8,077 nt of DNA from Paracoccaceae bacterium (GCA_023254015.1 JALQYS010000598.1:1-8077); one strand, 5' to 3'; shown: positions 1 through 6,590, counted from the first letter of the stretch. Notes: generated from the letters alone by a model not told the origin. Made by a program: numbers and translations.

Positions 1-255
1 CTTTTTGATGCGGTCTACGGGGTCGAACACGCCGGTTTCCGCCCCAAGCCCGAGCGCGCGGCCTTCGAGACCATCTTTGCTGCCGACGGGTTGAACCCCG
101 AAACCGCCGCGATGTTCGAGGATGATCCGCGCAACCTTGCCGCCCCGCATGAGATGGGGATGAAAACCGTGCATGTGGCCCCGAAACCGCTGAAGGCCCG
201 CCATATCCACCACCACACCGACGATCTGGCAGGCTTTCTCGCACGTCTGGTCTAG
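1..255 (+). CDS. Pyrimidine 5'-nucleotidase, HAD superfamily (C-terminal part, 5' end outside window)
   Basis: The open frame enters from the left edge and stops at TAG 253-255, giving the last 84 residues. Two late HAD motifs are visible: the motif III lysine in FRPKPE (local residue 16), and the motif IV acidic pair in MFEDDPRNL (local residues 41-42), which binds the Mg ion. The stretch after it, MGMKTVHV, is the usual strand following motif IV. This pattern fits the SDT1/PHM8-like pyrimidine 5'-nucleotidase branch, cytosolic enzymes that dephosphorylate UMP/CMP-type nucleotides. The nucleophile motif I (DxD) and the cap domain lie upstream and cannot be checked, so another HAD hydrolase of subfamily IA is possible. 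The tail is His-rich (RHIHHHTDD). No terminator hairpin with a T-run is seen in the 72 bases before the next gene. Confidence 0.85.
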   Translation, partial: LFDAVYGVEHAGFRPKPERAAFETIFAADGLNPETAAMFEDDPRNLAAPHEMGMKTVHVAPKPLKARHIHHHTDDLAGFLARLV

Positions 256-327
256 GCTGCGGCAATCCGCCCTCTGCACAGGGGCTGCGGGGTGCCTATC
301 TCTGGGGGGATAAAACCGGAGTCTCAG

Positions 328-552
328 ATGTCTGTTTCAACGACCAACACCGCCGCAACCCCGTTTCCCGTTCTGGGCCACATCGCGCGCGATGTGTCGC
401 GTGACATCAATGTTGTGTTTTACCTGCTGACCATCGCGCTGACCGCGTTGGTTCTGGCAGTCAAGACCTGGGGTCTGGTCGCCCTGACGTTGACGGCGGT
501 TGCCCTTGTTCCGGTGATCTTTGTGCTGCTGATCTGGGTCACCCTGCCCTGA
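328..552 (+). CDS. Small two-helix membrane protein, function unknown
   Basis: This is a 74-residue protein. The chosen start is ATG 328, which has GGAG at 318-321, six bases upstream; an in-frame GTG at 292 has no comparable site. The first 28 residues are polar to mildly amphipathic, with charges at R21, D22, R25 and D26. Two hydrophobic segments follow, at about residues 29-45 and 49-72, joined by a very short Lys-Thr-Trp-Gly turn. The chain ends almost directly after the second helix. This predicts a hairpin in the inner membrane with both ends on the same side, probably cytoplasmic. I do not recognise a family. It lies between the nucleotidase and a ubiquinone-type hydroxylase, 69 bases before the latter, on the same strand. 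A link to that membrane-associated pathway is possible but rests on position only. Normal GC-rich codon use and a good ribosome site argue that it is real. Confidence 0.7.
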   Translation: MSVSTTNTAATPFPVLGHIARDVSRDINVVFYLLTIALTALVLAVKTWGLVALTLTAVALVPVIFVLLIWVTLP

Positions 553-621
553 ACCGCGCCGCTTTGTCGCTTCGCATTCCTTGGGGCAAGGCGTATCACA
601 GGGTTGCAAAAGGGGGCCGCC

Positions 622-1821
622 ATGACACGCATCCGCACCGATATTCTGATCTCTGGCGGCGGCGTCGCAGGCCTGACGGCGGCGGCTGCCTTTGGCGCGC
701 AGGGGTTCGGGGTAATCTGTGTCGACCCCACACCCCCCGTGACCGAGGCAGAGGCTGACGGGGCTGACCTGCGCACGACCGCCTTCCTGCACCCTTCGAT
801 CCCGGTGCTGGAGACAGCGGGGCTTTGGGCGCGGCTGGAGCCGTTTGCAGCCCCCTTGCAGATCATGCGGATCATCGACGCAGGCGGCCCGGTGCCGGAA
901 CCCCGGGTGGTCAAGGATTTCAACGCCGCCGAAATTTCGGACCAGCCCTTTGGCTGGAACCTGCCGAATTGGCTCTTGCGGCGCGAGATGGTGGCCCGGC
1001 TGGCCGAATTGCCCAATGTTACCTTCCTGCCCGGCACGGCCACGGCCCGTGTGCTGACCCGCGAGGCCGAGGCGCTGGCCACGCTGTCGGATGGGCGGCG
1101 CCTTTCGGCAAGGCTGATCGTGGCGGCGGACGGGCGCAACTCGACCGTGCGGCAAGAGGTGGGGATCGGCGTGAAAGCCACCCGCTATGGGCAAAAGGCG
1201 CTGGCCTTTGCCGTCAGCCACCCGGTGCCGCATGGCAATGTCTCGACCGAGATCCACCGGTCCGGCGGCCCCTTCACGCTGGTGCCCCTGCCCGACCGGG
1301 GCGGCAAGCCGGCCTCGGCCATCGTCTGGATGGAGACCGGGCCAGAGGTCGCCCGCCTTGCCGCCCTGCCGGTGCCCGAGTTCGAGGCGGCGATCAACGA
1401 ACGGTCCTGCGGGATTCTGGGCCCGCTGACGCTGGATTCGGCGCGCACGGTCTGGCCGATCATCACCCAGATGGCCGAACGGATGACAGCAACCCGCGTG
1501 GCGCTGATTGCCGAGGCGGCGCATGTTATGCCCCCCATCGGCGCGCAGGGGCTGAACATGAGTCTGGCCGATCTGTCCGCACTTGTGGATCTGGCCGTGG
1601 CCAATCCCGCCGATCTGGGCAGCGCGCAGATGCTGGCGGCCTTTGAACGCAAGCGGCATGTCGAGGTGAAGGCGCGGCTCGCGGGGATCGACCTTCTGAA
1701 CCGCACCTCGATGCTGGGCGAACCCTTTCTGCGCGACCTGAGGGCGGGGGCGCTGAACGCGCTGTATTCGATGGCGCCAGTGCGCAAGACGCTGATGAGG
1801 GCGGGGCTTGGCGTGCGATAG
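622..1821 (+). CDS. UbiH/UbiF/COQ6-family FAD-dependent hydroxylase (ubiquinone biosynthesis)
   Basis: This is a 399-residue flavoprotein monooxygenase, the usual length for the family. ATG 622 is chosen because AGGGGG (611-616) lies five bases upstream; an in-frame TTG at 604 would start before that site. The N-terminal Rossmann motif ILISGGGVAGLTAA (residues 9-22) binds the ADP part of FAD. The DG motif is AADGRNSTVR (168-177). The third flavin motif reads LIAEAAHVMPPIGAQGLNMS (295-314), so the usual GD of GDAAH is replaced by AE. The rest of that signature, including GAQGLN, is intact. The family hydroxylates the ring of polyprenyl-phenol intermediates using O2 and NAD(P)H. Alphaproteobacteria have several paralogues (UbiH, UbiL, UbiM types) with different ring positions, and the sequence alone does not say which this is, so no symbol is given. 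A weak promoter candidate, TTCGCA 571-576 and TATCAC 594-599 with a 17-base spacer, lies just upstream. Confidence 0.88.
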   Translation: MTRIRTDILISGGGVAGLTAAAAFGAQGFGVICVDPTPPVTEAEADGADLRTTAFLHPSIPVLETAGLWARLEPFAAPLQIMRIIDAGGPVPEPRVVKDFNAAEISDQPFGWNLPNWLLRREMVARLAELPNVTFLPGTATARVLTREAEALATLSDGRRLSARLIVAADGRNSTVRQEVGIGVKATRYGQKALAFAVSHPVPHGNVSTEIHRSGGPFTLVPLPDRGGKPASAIVWMETGPEVARLAALPVPEFEAAINERSCGILGPLTLDSARTVWPIITQMAERMTATRVALIAEAAHVMPPIGAQGLNMSLADLSALVDLAVANPADLGSAQMLAAFERKRHVEVKARLAGIDLLNRTSMLGEPFLRDLRAGALNALYSMAPVRKTLMRAGLGVR

Positions 1822-1891
1822 GCCGTCCTCGTGCGCCTTCGGCTTCTCGTCCGGGATCTCACGACGAGCGCCGAAGGCGACGAGGAGGGCC
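1821..1891. terminator. Long imperfect inverted repeat between convergent genes, probable bidirectional terminator
   Basis: The left arm (1821-1851) and right arm (1863-1891) pair over roughly 27 positions with only three small defects, around an 11-base loop. The arms share blocks such as TCCTCGT, CGCCTTCGGC and CTCGTC. The repeat begins on the last base of the hydroxylase stop codon. It ends two bases from the stop codon of the aminotransferase on the other strand, so it occupies the whole gap. Termination of both converging transcripts is the obvious role. Neither side has a clear run of T after the stem, so it is not a textbook intrinsic terminator. It may act with Rho, as a 3' end stabiliser, or be a dispersed palindromic element. 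Confidence 0.6.
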
Positions 1892-1893
1892 GT

Positions 1894-3018
1894 TTACAGC
1901 AGTTGATCGACCGCCGGCTTCAGCCGCGCCACGGTGCCCTCGACATCCTTCAGCTTGTCCAGGCCAAAAAGCCCCAGCCGGAAGGTGCGGAACTCAGCCC
2001 CCTCGCCCACCTGCAAGGGCACGCCCGCCGCAATCTGATAGCCCAGCGCCTTGAACTTCGCGCCATTCTGCACCTCGGGGTCGGCGGTAAAGCTGACCAC
2101 CACGCCGGGCGCCTGATACCCCTCGGCCGCGACCGACACCACGCCCTTGGCCGTCAGCATCGCCCGAACTGACCGCCCCAGCGCCCATTGCGCCGCCTTG
2201 GCCGCGTCAAAGCCCATGGCCTTGGTCTCCAGCATGGCATCGCGGAAGCCGAGGATGGCATCGGTCGGCAGGGTGGCATGATAGGCGTGGCCGCCCTTTT
2301 CATAGGCCTCCATGATCGATCGCCACTTCTTCAGATCGATGGCAAAGCTGTTCGAGGTGGTCTCGGCCAGACGCGCCTCGGCCCGCGGCCCCATCACCAC
2401 GAGGCCCACCGCCGGCGAGGCCGACCAGCCCTTTTGCGGCGCCGAGATCAGCACATCCACGCCCAGCGCGGCCATGTCGACCCAGATGCAGCCGCTTGCG
2501 ATGCAATCGAGCACCATCAGCGCGCCCACCTCATGCGCGGCAGCCGCCATGGCCGCGACATAGTCGTCGGGCAGGATGATCCCCGACGAGGTTTCCACAT
2601 GCGGGGCAAAGACCGCATCCGGCCTTGTCTCGCGGATCCGGGCCACCACATCTTCGATCGGCGGCGGGGCAAAGGGAGATTGCGCGCCATTGCCGGCCGG
2701 GCGGGCCATCACCACGGTCGTCTCACGGGCAAAGCCGCCTGCCTCGAAGATCTGGGTCCAGCGGTAGGAAAACCAGCCATTGCGAACAATCAGCGCGCTG
2801 CCCAGGCCGAACTGCCGGGCGACGGCTTCCATCGCATAGGTACCGCCACCGGGGATCAGCGCCACGGCGGTGCCGTTGTAAACCTCGCGCAAGAGCGCAG
2901 AGACATCCCGCATGACGCCCTGAAAACGCGCCGACATGTGGTTCAGACTGCGGTCGGTAAAGACCACCGAGAATTCCTGAAGCCCGTCGGGGTCAATATG
3001 GTCATGCGGCAGTTTCAT
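1894..3018 (-). CDS. Class V PLP-dependent aminotransferase (alanine-glyoxylate / serine-glyoxylate type)
   Basis: This is a 374-residue protein read on the minus strand, starting at ATG 3018-3016. AGGAGA lies at 3030-3025, six bases upstream, which fixes the start. It has the fold type I aminotransferase landmarks. PGGGTYAMEAV (57-67) forms the phosphate-binding turn and VRNGWFSYRW (78-87) follows it. HVETSSG (140-146) is in the cofactor pocket. Asp171 in VLDCIASG contacts the pyridine nitrogen, and Lys196 in SAPQKGWSASP is the Schiff-base lysine. Arg347 in FRTFRLGLFG is the expected substrate-carboxylate arginine. The length fits the alanine-glyoxylate aminotransferase family, cytosolic enzymes that move an amino group from alanine, serine or a similar donor to glyoxylate or pyruvate. 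Substrate choice cannot be settled here; 2-aminoethylphosphonate or phosphoserine enzymes share the fold. It is convergent with the hydroxylase and divergent from the dikinase-like gene, so it is probably transcribed alone. Confidence 0.88.
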   Translation of the reverse strand: MKLPHDHIDPDGLQEFSVVFTDRSLNHMSARFQGVMRDVSALLREVYNGTAVALIPGGGTYAMEAVARQFGLGSALIVRNGWFSYRWTQIFEAGGFARETTVVMARPAGNGAQSPFAPPPIEDVVARIRETRPDAVFAPHVETSSGIILPDDYVAAMAAAAHEVGALMVLDCIASGCIWVDMAALGVDVLISAPQKGWSASPAVGLVVMGPRAEARLAETTSNSFAIDLKKWRSIMEAYEKGGHAYHATLPTDAILGFRDAMLETKAMGFDAAKAAQWALGRSVRAMLTAKGVVSVAAEGYQAPGVVVSFTADPEVQNGAKFKALGYQIAAGVPLQVGEGAEFRTFRLGLFGLDKLKDVEGTVARLKPAVDQLL

Positions 3019-3183
3019 TTTCGGTCTCCTCTGTCCTCTGGCCCGCCCAGACTAGCCACTTTCGCCGCTCTGGCTGCATGAAAAGCGACGCCGATTTTCT
3101 CCCAATGGCCAAACCACTTTCCTGCACCGGCAGAAAACGACGCGCCTCGCAACAAAGCATCGGCCCCGGACCTGTGGTAAAGC

Positions 3184-3211
3184 TTGCGCAACAGGCGTTC
3201 GGGTGTATCCT
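3184..3211 (+). promoter_or_regulatory. Weak promoter candidate for the dikinase-like gene
   Basis: TTGCGC (3184-3189) and TATCCT (3206-3211) are separated by 16 bases. They match the sigma-70 consensus at 3 and 4 of 6 positions. Transcription would start near 3218 and give a leader of about 20 bases containing the AAGGAAAGG ribosome site. TTGCGCAA (3184-3191) is also a perfect 8-base palindrome, and CCTGT (3171-3175) with ACAGG (3191-3195) flanks it as a short inverted repeat that could be an operator. All of these are short matches in the 219-base divergent region and may be chance. No better promoter was found for the aminotransferase on the other strand. Confidence 0.22.
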
Positions 3212-3237
3212 GCGCACGCAAAGGAAAGGCCGCCGCA

Positions 3238-5799
3238 GTGCAGAAAAATCCGCCCCTCGAGTATTGCGAAGTTACCCCGACGGCGGCGATCGTGACCCCG
3301 GCGCATGGCTGGCGGGCCAAGTGCCTGCAACGGCTGATCCGGCTGGACCTGCCGGTGCCGAAAACCGTGGCGCTGCCGGCGCAGACGGTGCGGGCGATTG
3401 CGGCGGGTCATGCGCTGGACGTGCGCGCGGTTCTGGCCCATTTCGGTGAGGCACCGCTGATCTCGGTCAGGCCCTCGCCCGAAAACCCCGATTGGGGCGG
3501 GCCGGGCACGGTCTTGAACGTGGGCATGAACGCCGGCCGTCACGCAGCCCTTGTCGCCCGTCATGGGGCAGAGGCGGCGGATGCGCTTTATCTTCGATTT
3601 GTGCAATCCTACGCCACGCATGTGGCCCGGCTTGACCCCGATATGTTCGATGACATCAAGCCTGGCCCCAATGCCCTGGCCGAGGCGCTGCGCCAGTACG
3701 AGCGCGAGATGGACGAACCTTTCCCCGAGGATCCCGCCCAGCAACTGGCCGAGGTGCTGCGGTCGATGGCGCGCGCCTGGGAGGGAACCTCGGCCCGGCT
3801 GTTGCGGCAGGCCAAGGGCGCCCCGGCCGAGGCCGCGCTGGGGCTGGTGGTGCAGTCCATGGCGCAGGGCATCGGTCAGGGGCTTTCAGGCTCGGGCGTG
3901 ATCCAGTTCGTCGATCCAGTGACCGGCCTGCCCCAGGTCACCGGGCGATACCTTGGCAATTCGCAGGGCCGCGATGCACTGAAAAAGACCGAGGCGATGT
4001 ATCTGACGCGCGACCCGCGCGGCCCCTCGCTCGAGGATCTTTCGCCCGAGCTTTTCGCCCAGCTTGCCCACCACGGCGCCGCCTGCCGGGCACGTCTGCG
4101 CGAGGAAATGCAGATCGAGTTCACCATCGAGGATGGCCAGCTTTCGGTGCTGGACGCGGTCAAGGTGCAGCGTTCGGCCCGTGCCGGGCTGAAGATCGCG
4201 GTCGCGCTGGCAGAAGATGGCGTCATTTCCCCTGAAGAGGCGGTGCTGCGGGTGGAACCCCGGGCGCTGTCCGAGCTGTTGCACCCGCAGGTCGATCCAC
4301 GCGGCGCGCGCGATGTCTTTGCCAAGGGGATCGCCGCCAGCCCGGGCGGGGCGGTGGGGCGGTTGGTGTTTTCCTCGGCCGCCGCGCAGGCCAGTGCCGC
4401 GCGCGGAGAGCCTTGCATCCTTGTGCGGCGCGAAACCGCGCCCGAGGATATCCGCGGCATGCATTCCGCAGTGGGTGTCCTGACCGAACGCGGTGGGGTG
4501 ACCAGCCATGCCGCCGTGATCGCGCGGGGTCTGGGCCTGCCTTGCGTCGTCGGGGCCTCGGGCCTGCGGCTGGAGACCAAGGACAAGAAGCTGACAGCCG
4601 CCGACGGCCGGGTGTTCCGCGAAGGCGCTCTGGTGACGCTGGACGGCACCACGGGTGAGGTTCTGGCCGGGGCCGCCGACATGCTGGCGCCCGCGCTGGA
4701 CGACAGTTTCCGCACGCTTCTGGGCTGGGCCGATGCGGTGCGCGACATCGGCATCCGCGCCAATGCCGACACCCCCGCCGATGCGGCGCAGGCCCGGCAG
4801 TTCGAGGCGCAGGGCATCGGCCTGTGCCGCACGGAACACATGTTCTTTGACGAGGCCCGGCTGGTGGTGATGCGCGAGATGATCTTCGCCGACACCTCCA
4901 AGGACCGCGCCGCCGCCCTGTCGCGGCTCTTGCCGATGCAGCGGGCCGATTTCGTGCAACTATTCGAGATCATGGCCGGGCTGCCGGTCTGCATCCGGCT
5001 TTTCGACCCGCCGCTGCACGAATTCCTGCCCCATTCGCGCGAGGGCCTGCGCGAGCTGGCCGAGGCGCTGGACAAACCCCTGTCGGACGTGACCCGCCGC
5101 GCCGAGGCGCTGGCAGAGTTCAACCCGATGCTGGGCATGCGCGGGGTGCGGCTGGGGGTCGTCCTGCCGGAAATCTATGCCATGCAGGCGCAGGCGATCT
5201 TTGAGGCCACGGTCGAGGTTGGCCGAAAGGGGGCCTCGGTCGTGCCGGAAATCATGATCCCGCTGGTCAGCGCCCGGCGCGAGGTGGAGCTGGTCAAGAC
5301 CCATATCGACGCCGTCGCCGCCGCCGTGCGCGTCAAATCGGGCGTGCAATTCGATTACAAGCTGGGCGTGATGGTGGAAACCCCGCGCGCTGCCCTTCGG
5401 GCGGGCGAGATTGCCCAGCACGCGGCCTTCCTGTCCTTTGGCACCAATGACCTCACGCAGATGACCTATGGCCTGTCGCGCGACGACGCGGGGCGGTTCA
5501 TGAACACCTATGTGCAGCAGGGCGTTTTCCCCGAAGACCCTTTCCACATCCTTGACGTGGACGGGGTCGGAGAGCTGTTGCACATCGGTGCAGAGCGCGG
5601 CCGCAACACCCGGCCCGATCTGACGCTGAGCATTTGCGGCGAACATGGCGGCAACCCCGAATCAATTGCCTTCTGCCGAAAACAGGGATTCAACTATGTG
5701 TCCTGCTCGCCATTCCGGGTGCCGCTGGCCCGGCTGGCCGCCGCGCACCTGGCTTTAGGCGATCGTCCGCCGACCCGACTTTCATCTTATAATCAATAA
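3238..5799 (+). CDS. Pyruvate phosphate dikinase-like protein with divergent nucleotide-binding domain (putative PEP-binding protein)
   Basis: This is an 853-residue protein, close to the roughly 874 of true dikinases. GTG 3238 is preferred because AAGGAAAGG (3221-3229) lies eight bases upstream; an in-frame TTG at 3184 lacks a site. Residues 1 to about 320 match the ATP-grasp domain weakly. Residues 355-450 form the swivelling domain, with the phosphorylatable His424 in GGVTSHAAV. Residues 480-840 form the PEP/pyruvate barrel. There GLCRTEHMFF (Arg531), RLFDPPLHEFLP (Arg587), NPMLGMRG, SFGTNDLTQMTYG and ICGEHGG (Cys800, the pyruvate proton-transfer cysteine) are all intact. In the first domain, the positions expected to match Clostridium symbiosum Asp321, Gln335 and Arg337 read Gln292, Asp306 and Val308, while Glu294 and Arg78 persist. 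The PGMMDT loop is also replaced. PEP/pyruvate chemistry is therefore likely, but ATP/Pi-dependent phosphorylation of His424 is doubtful. The gene stands alone, with a terminator downstream. Confidence 0.85.
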   Translation: MQKNPPLEYCEVTPTAAIVTPAHGWRAKCLQRLIRLDLPVPKTVALPAQTVRAIAAGHALDVRAVLAHFGEAPLISVRPSPENPDWGGPGTVLNVGMNAGRHAALVARHGAEAADALYLRFVQSYATHVARLDPDMFDDIKPGPNALAEALRQYEREMDEPFPEDPAQQLAEVLRSMARAWEGTSARLLRQAKGAPAEAALGLVVQSMAQGIGQGLSGSGVIQFVDPVTGLPQVTGRYLGNSQGRDALKKTEAMYLTRDPRGPSLEDLSPELFAQLAHHGAACRARLREEMQIEFTIEDGQLSVLDAVKVQRSARAGLKIAVALAEDGVISPEEAVLRVEPRALSELLHPQVDPRGARDVFAKGIAASPGGAVGRLVFSSAAAQASAARGEPCILVRRETAPEDIRGMHSAVGVLTERGGVTSHAAVIARGLGLPCVVGASGLRLETKDKKLTAADGRVFREGALVTLDGTTGEVLAGAADMLAPALDDSFRTLLGWADAVRDIGIRANADTPADAAQARQFEAQGIGLCRTEHMFFDEARLVVMREMIFADTSKDRAAALSRLLPMQRADFVQLFEIMAGLPVCIRLFDPPLHEFLPHSREGLRELAEALDKPLSDVTRRAEALAEFNPMLGMRGVRLGVVLPEIYAMQAQAIFEATVEVGRKGASVVPEIMIPLVSARREVELVKTHIDAVAAAVRVKSGVQFDYKLGVMVETPRAALRAGEIAQHAAFLSFGTNDLTQMTYGLSRDDAGRFMNTYVQQGVFPEDPFHILDVDGVGELLHIGAERGRNTRPDLTLSICGEHGGNPESIAFCRKQGFNYVSCSPFRVPLARLAAAHLALGDRPPTRLSSYNQ
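5788..5793 (+). promoter_or_regulatory. Perfect TATAAT -10-like box at the 3' end of the dikinase-like gene
   Basis: A full match to the sigma-70 -10 consensus lies inside the last codons of the upstream gene, in an AT-rich patch (5781-5803) that contrasts with the GC-rich surroundings. Transcription would begin near 5800. No good -35 lies 16-18 bases upstream (GTCCGC at 5765-5770 for a 17-base spacer) and no TG extension precedes it, so activity would need an activator or another sigma factor. A product could be the leader of the cell wall hydrolase transcript, or a short RNA of about 80 bases ending at the terminator at 5879. Chance occurrence is quite possible. Confidence 0.25.
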
Positions 5800-5836
5800 C
5801 TTATCGGCGATTCCTCAGGTTTTTCGTAAAATGCCC

Positions 5837-5854
5837 TCGGCAAGTTACTGCCGA
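5837..5854 (+). promoter_or_regulatory. Hairpin preceding the terminator, possible alternative fold
   Basis: TCGGCA (5837-5842) and TGCCGA (5849-5854) form a perfect six-pair stem with a six-base loop. It abuts the terminator stem, sharing base 5854. The segment TTTTTCG (5820-5826) could instead pair with CGAAAAA (5852-5858), which would break both hairpins. This gives a mutually exclusive fold of the kind used in attenuators. It may equally be an accessory stem in a normal 3' end. Confidence 0.35.
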
Positions 5855-5879
5855 AAAAACGTCATGAATGGCGTTTTTT
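5854..5879 (+). terminator. Intrinsic terminator after the dikinase-like gene
   Basis: AAAAAACGTCA (5854-5864) pairs with TGGCGTTTTTT (5869-5879) around the loop TGAA, an 11-pair stem with one G-T pair. The core is six pairs, followed directly by six T. It lies 54 bases after the stop codon of the dikinase-like gene. The A-rich left arm makes it symmetric, so it could also stop minus-strand transcription. Confidence 0.75.
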
Positions 5880-5981
5880 GTCCCTGCGGCTGGACCTGTC
5901 TCTGCCCTGCGCCTAGCCAATCGGCCCTGTTGGCCGGGGATCCTGGCCGGCGTTTGGGAAACAGACAGGATCACAAGGACC

Positions 5982-6521
5982 ATGCGCTTGCACCAATTCT
6001 GGGCGGCTGCCGCTGTCGCGGTGGCAACCCTGACAGGAGCGGCCTTCGCCGATGTGACGGTGGACCGGCCCGACAGGACGAAAAACCCCGGCTTTGCCCA
6101 TAGCCTTGAGTATTTGCAAAGCCTGCCGGCGCCCACGGGCGATGCCGAGTGGCAATGCCTGACCAAGGCACTTTACTTCGAGGCCCGCGGCGAAAGCCTG
6201 ATGGGGCAGTTTGCGGTGGCCGAGGTCATCCTGAACCGGGTGGACAGCCCGAAATACCCCAATACTGTCTGCGGGGTGGTGGAACAGGGCGGCAAGGGGG
6301 CCTGTCAGTTCTCCTATACCTGCGACGGCGCCCGCGACACCATGGCCGAGAAAGGCGCGGCCGATCTGGCCGGCCGCATCGCCCGGGTGATGCTGGACGG
6401 GGCCCCGCGCAACCTGACCTATGGGGCCATGCATTTTCACACCCGCAGCGTCAAGCCATCCTGGACCCGGCGGTTCGAACGCACCGCCTCGATCGGGGCG
6501 CATCTGTTCTACCGGCCCTGA
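5982..6521 (+). CDS. Secreted cell wall hydrolase, SleB / Hydrolase_2 family
   Basis: This is a 179-residue exported protein. ATG 5982 is chosen because it opens directly onto a signal peptide: MRLHQFW, then the hydrophobic run AAAAVAVATLTGA, with likely signal peptidase cleavage after AFA (residue 23). Two possible ribosome sites exist, AGGA 11 bases upstream (5967-5970) and AAGGA only two bases upstream (5975-5979). The mature protein has the SleB-type catalytic core: CLTKALYFEARGES (59-72), with Glu67 the likely catalytic acid, then GQFAVAEVILNRVDSPKYPNTVC (75-97, key residues N85, R86, C97) and CQFSYTCDG (108-116). AMHFH (149-153) and the aromatic HLFYRP end (174-179) are also typical. 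Four cysteines (59, 97, 108, 114) suit a periplasmic, disulfide-bonded fold. The family cleaves peptidoglycan glycan strands (lytic transglycosylase-like in spore SleB). In a non-sporing bacterium the likely role is wall remodelling or turnover. It has no LysM or other wall-binding domain. Confidence 0.88.
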   Translation: MRLHQFWAAAAVAVATLTGAAFADVTVDRPDRTKNPGFAHSLEYLQSLPAPTGDAEWQCLTKALYFEARGESLMGQFAVAEVILNRVDSPKYPNTVCGVVEQGGKGACQFSYTCDGARDTMAEKGAADLAGRIARVMLDGAPRNLTYGAMHFHTRSVKPSWTRRFERTASIGAHLFYRP

Positions 6522-6544
6522 TCGCCTGGCCTCAGGAAGGCAAA

Positions 6545-6590
6545 GCGAAGGCCCCGGCGTCGTTCGGCTTGATCTTAATGCCGCCTTCGC
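6545..6590. repeat. Spaced inverted repeat GCGAAGGC / GCCTTCGC
   Basis: GCGAAGGC (6545-6552) and GCCTTCGC (6583-6590) are perfect 8-base inverted copies, 30 bases apart, in the 168-base gap between the cell wall hydrolase and the folB-like gene. The right copy overlaps another short stem, CCGCC (6581-6585) with GGCGG (6595-6599). There is no T-run after either, so a terminator role is uncertain. The same CGCCTTCG core also occurs in the large inverted repeat at 1821-1891. I see no convincing promoter in this gap; TTGATC 6569-6574 has no good -10 partner. Confidence 0.3.

Noticed and set aside
564..599. Promoter TTCGCA N17 TATCAC before the hydroxylase, and the small stem CCTTG GGG CAAGG at 579-591
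   Set aside because: Only 4 of 6 matches in each box and a five-pair stem; both are expected by chance. Not listed as features, only mentioned with the gene.
337..1659. Minus-strand open frame of 440 codons opposite the hydroxylase and small membrane protein genes
   Set aside because: It spans two genes and the gap between them, its product is rich in Arg, Gly, His and Gln with no motif, and the plus-strand proteins carry clear family motifs. It is an effect of high GC content.
2188..3081. Plus-strand open frame of 297 codons opposite the aminotransferase
   Set aside because: Low-complexity Arg/His/Gly-rich product with no motif. The minus-strand protein has a full set of PLP-enzyme residues and a good ribosome site.
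3184..3237. Upstream TTG extension of the dikinase-like protein by 18 residues
   Set aside because: No ribosome site before TTG 3184, basic low-information residues, and the AAGGAAAGG site lies inside the extension at the right distance from GTG 3238.
3876..5138. Minus-strand open frames of 420 and 357 codons (3876-5138 and 3886-4959) opposite the dikinase-like gene
   Set aside because: Ser/Ala/Arg-rich or Gly/His-rich products without motifs, wholly inside a gene with strong family signatures.
5868..5981. Upstream ATG extension of the cell wall hydrolase by 38 residues
   Set aside because: It would begin inside the terminator loop and bury the signal peptide. ATG 5982 gives a standard exported protein.
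5831..6103. Plus-strand open frame of 90 codons crossing the terminator and the start of the cell wall hydrolase
   Set aside because: No ribosome site, runs through a terminator hairpin, Cys/Arg/Pro-rich product, and overlaps a convincing signal peptide in another frame.
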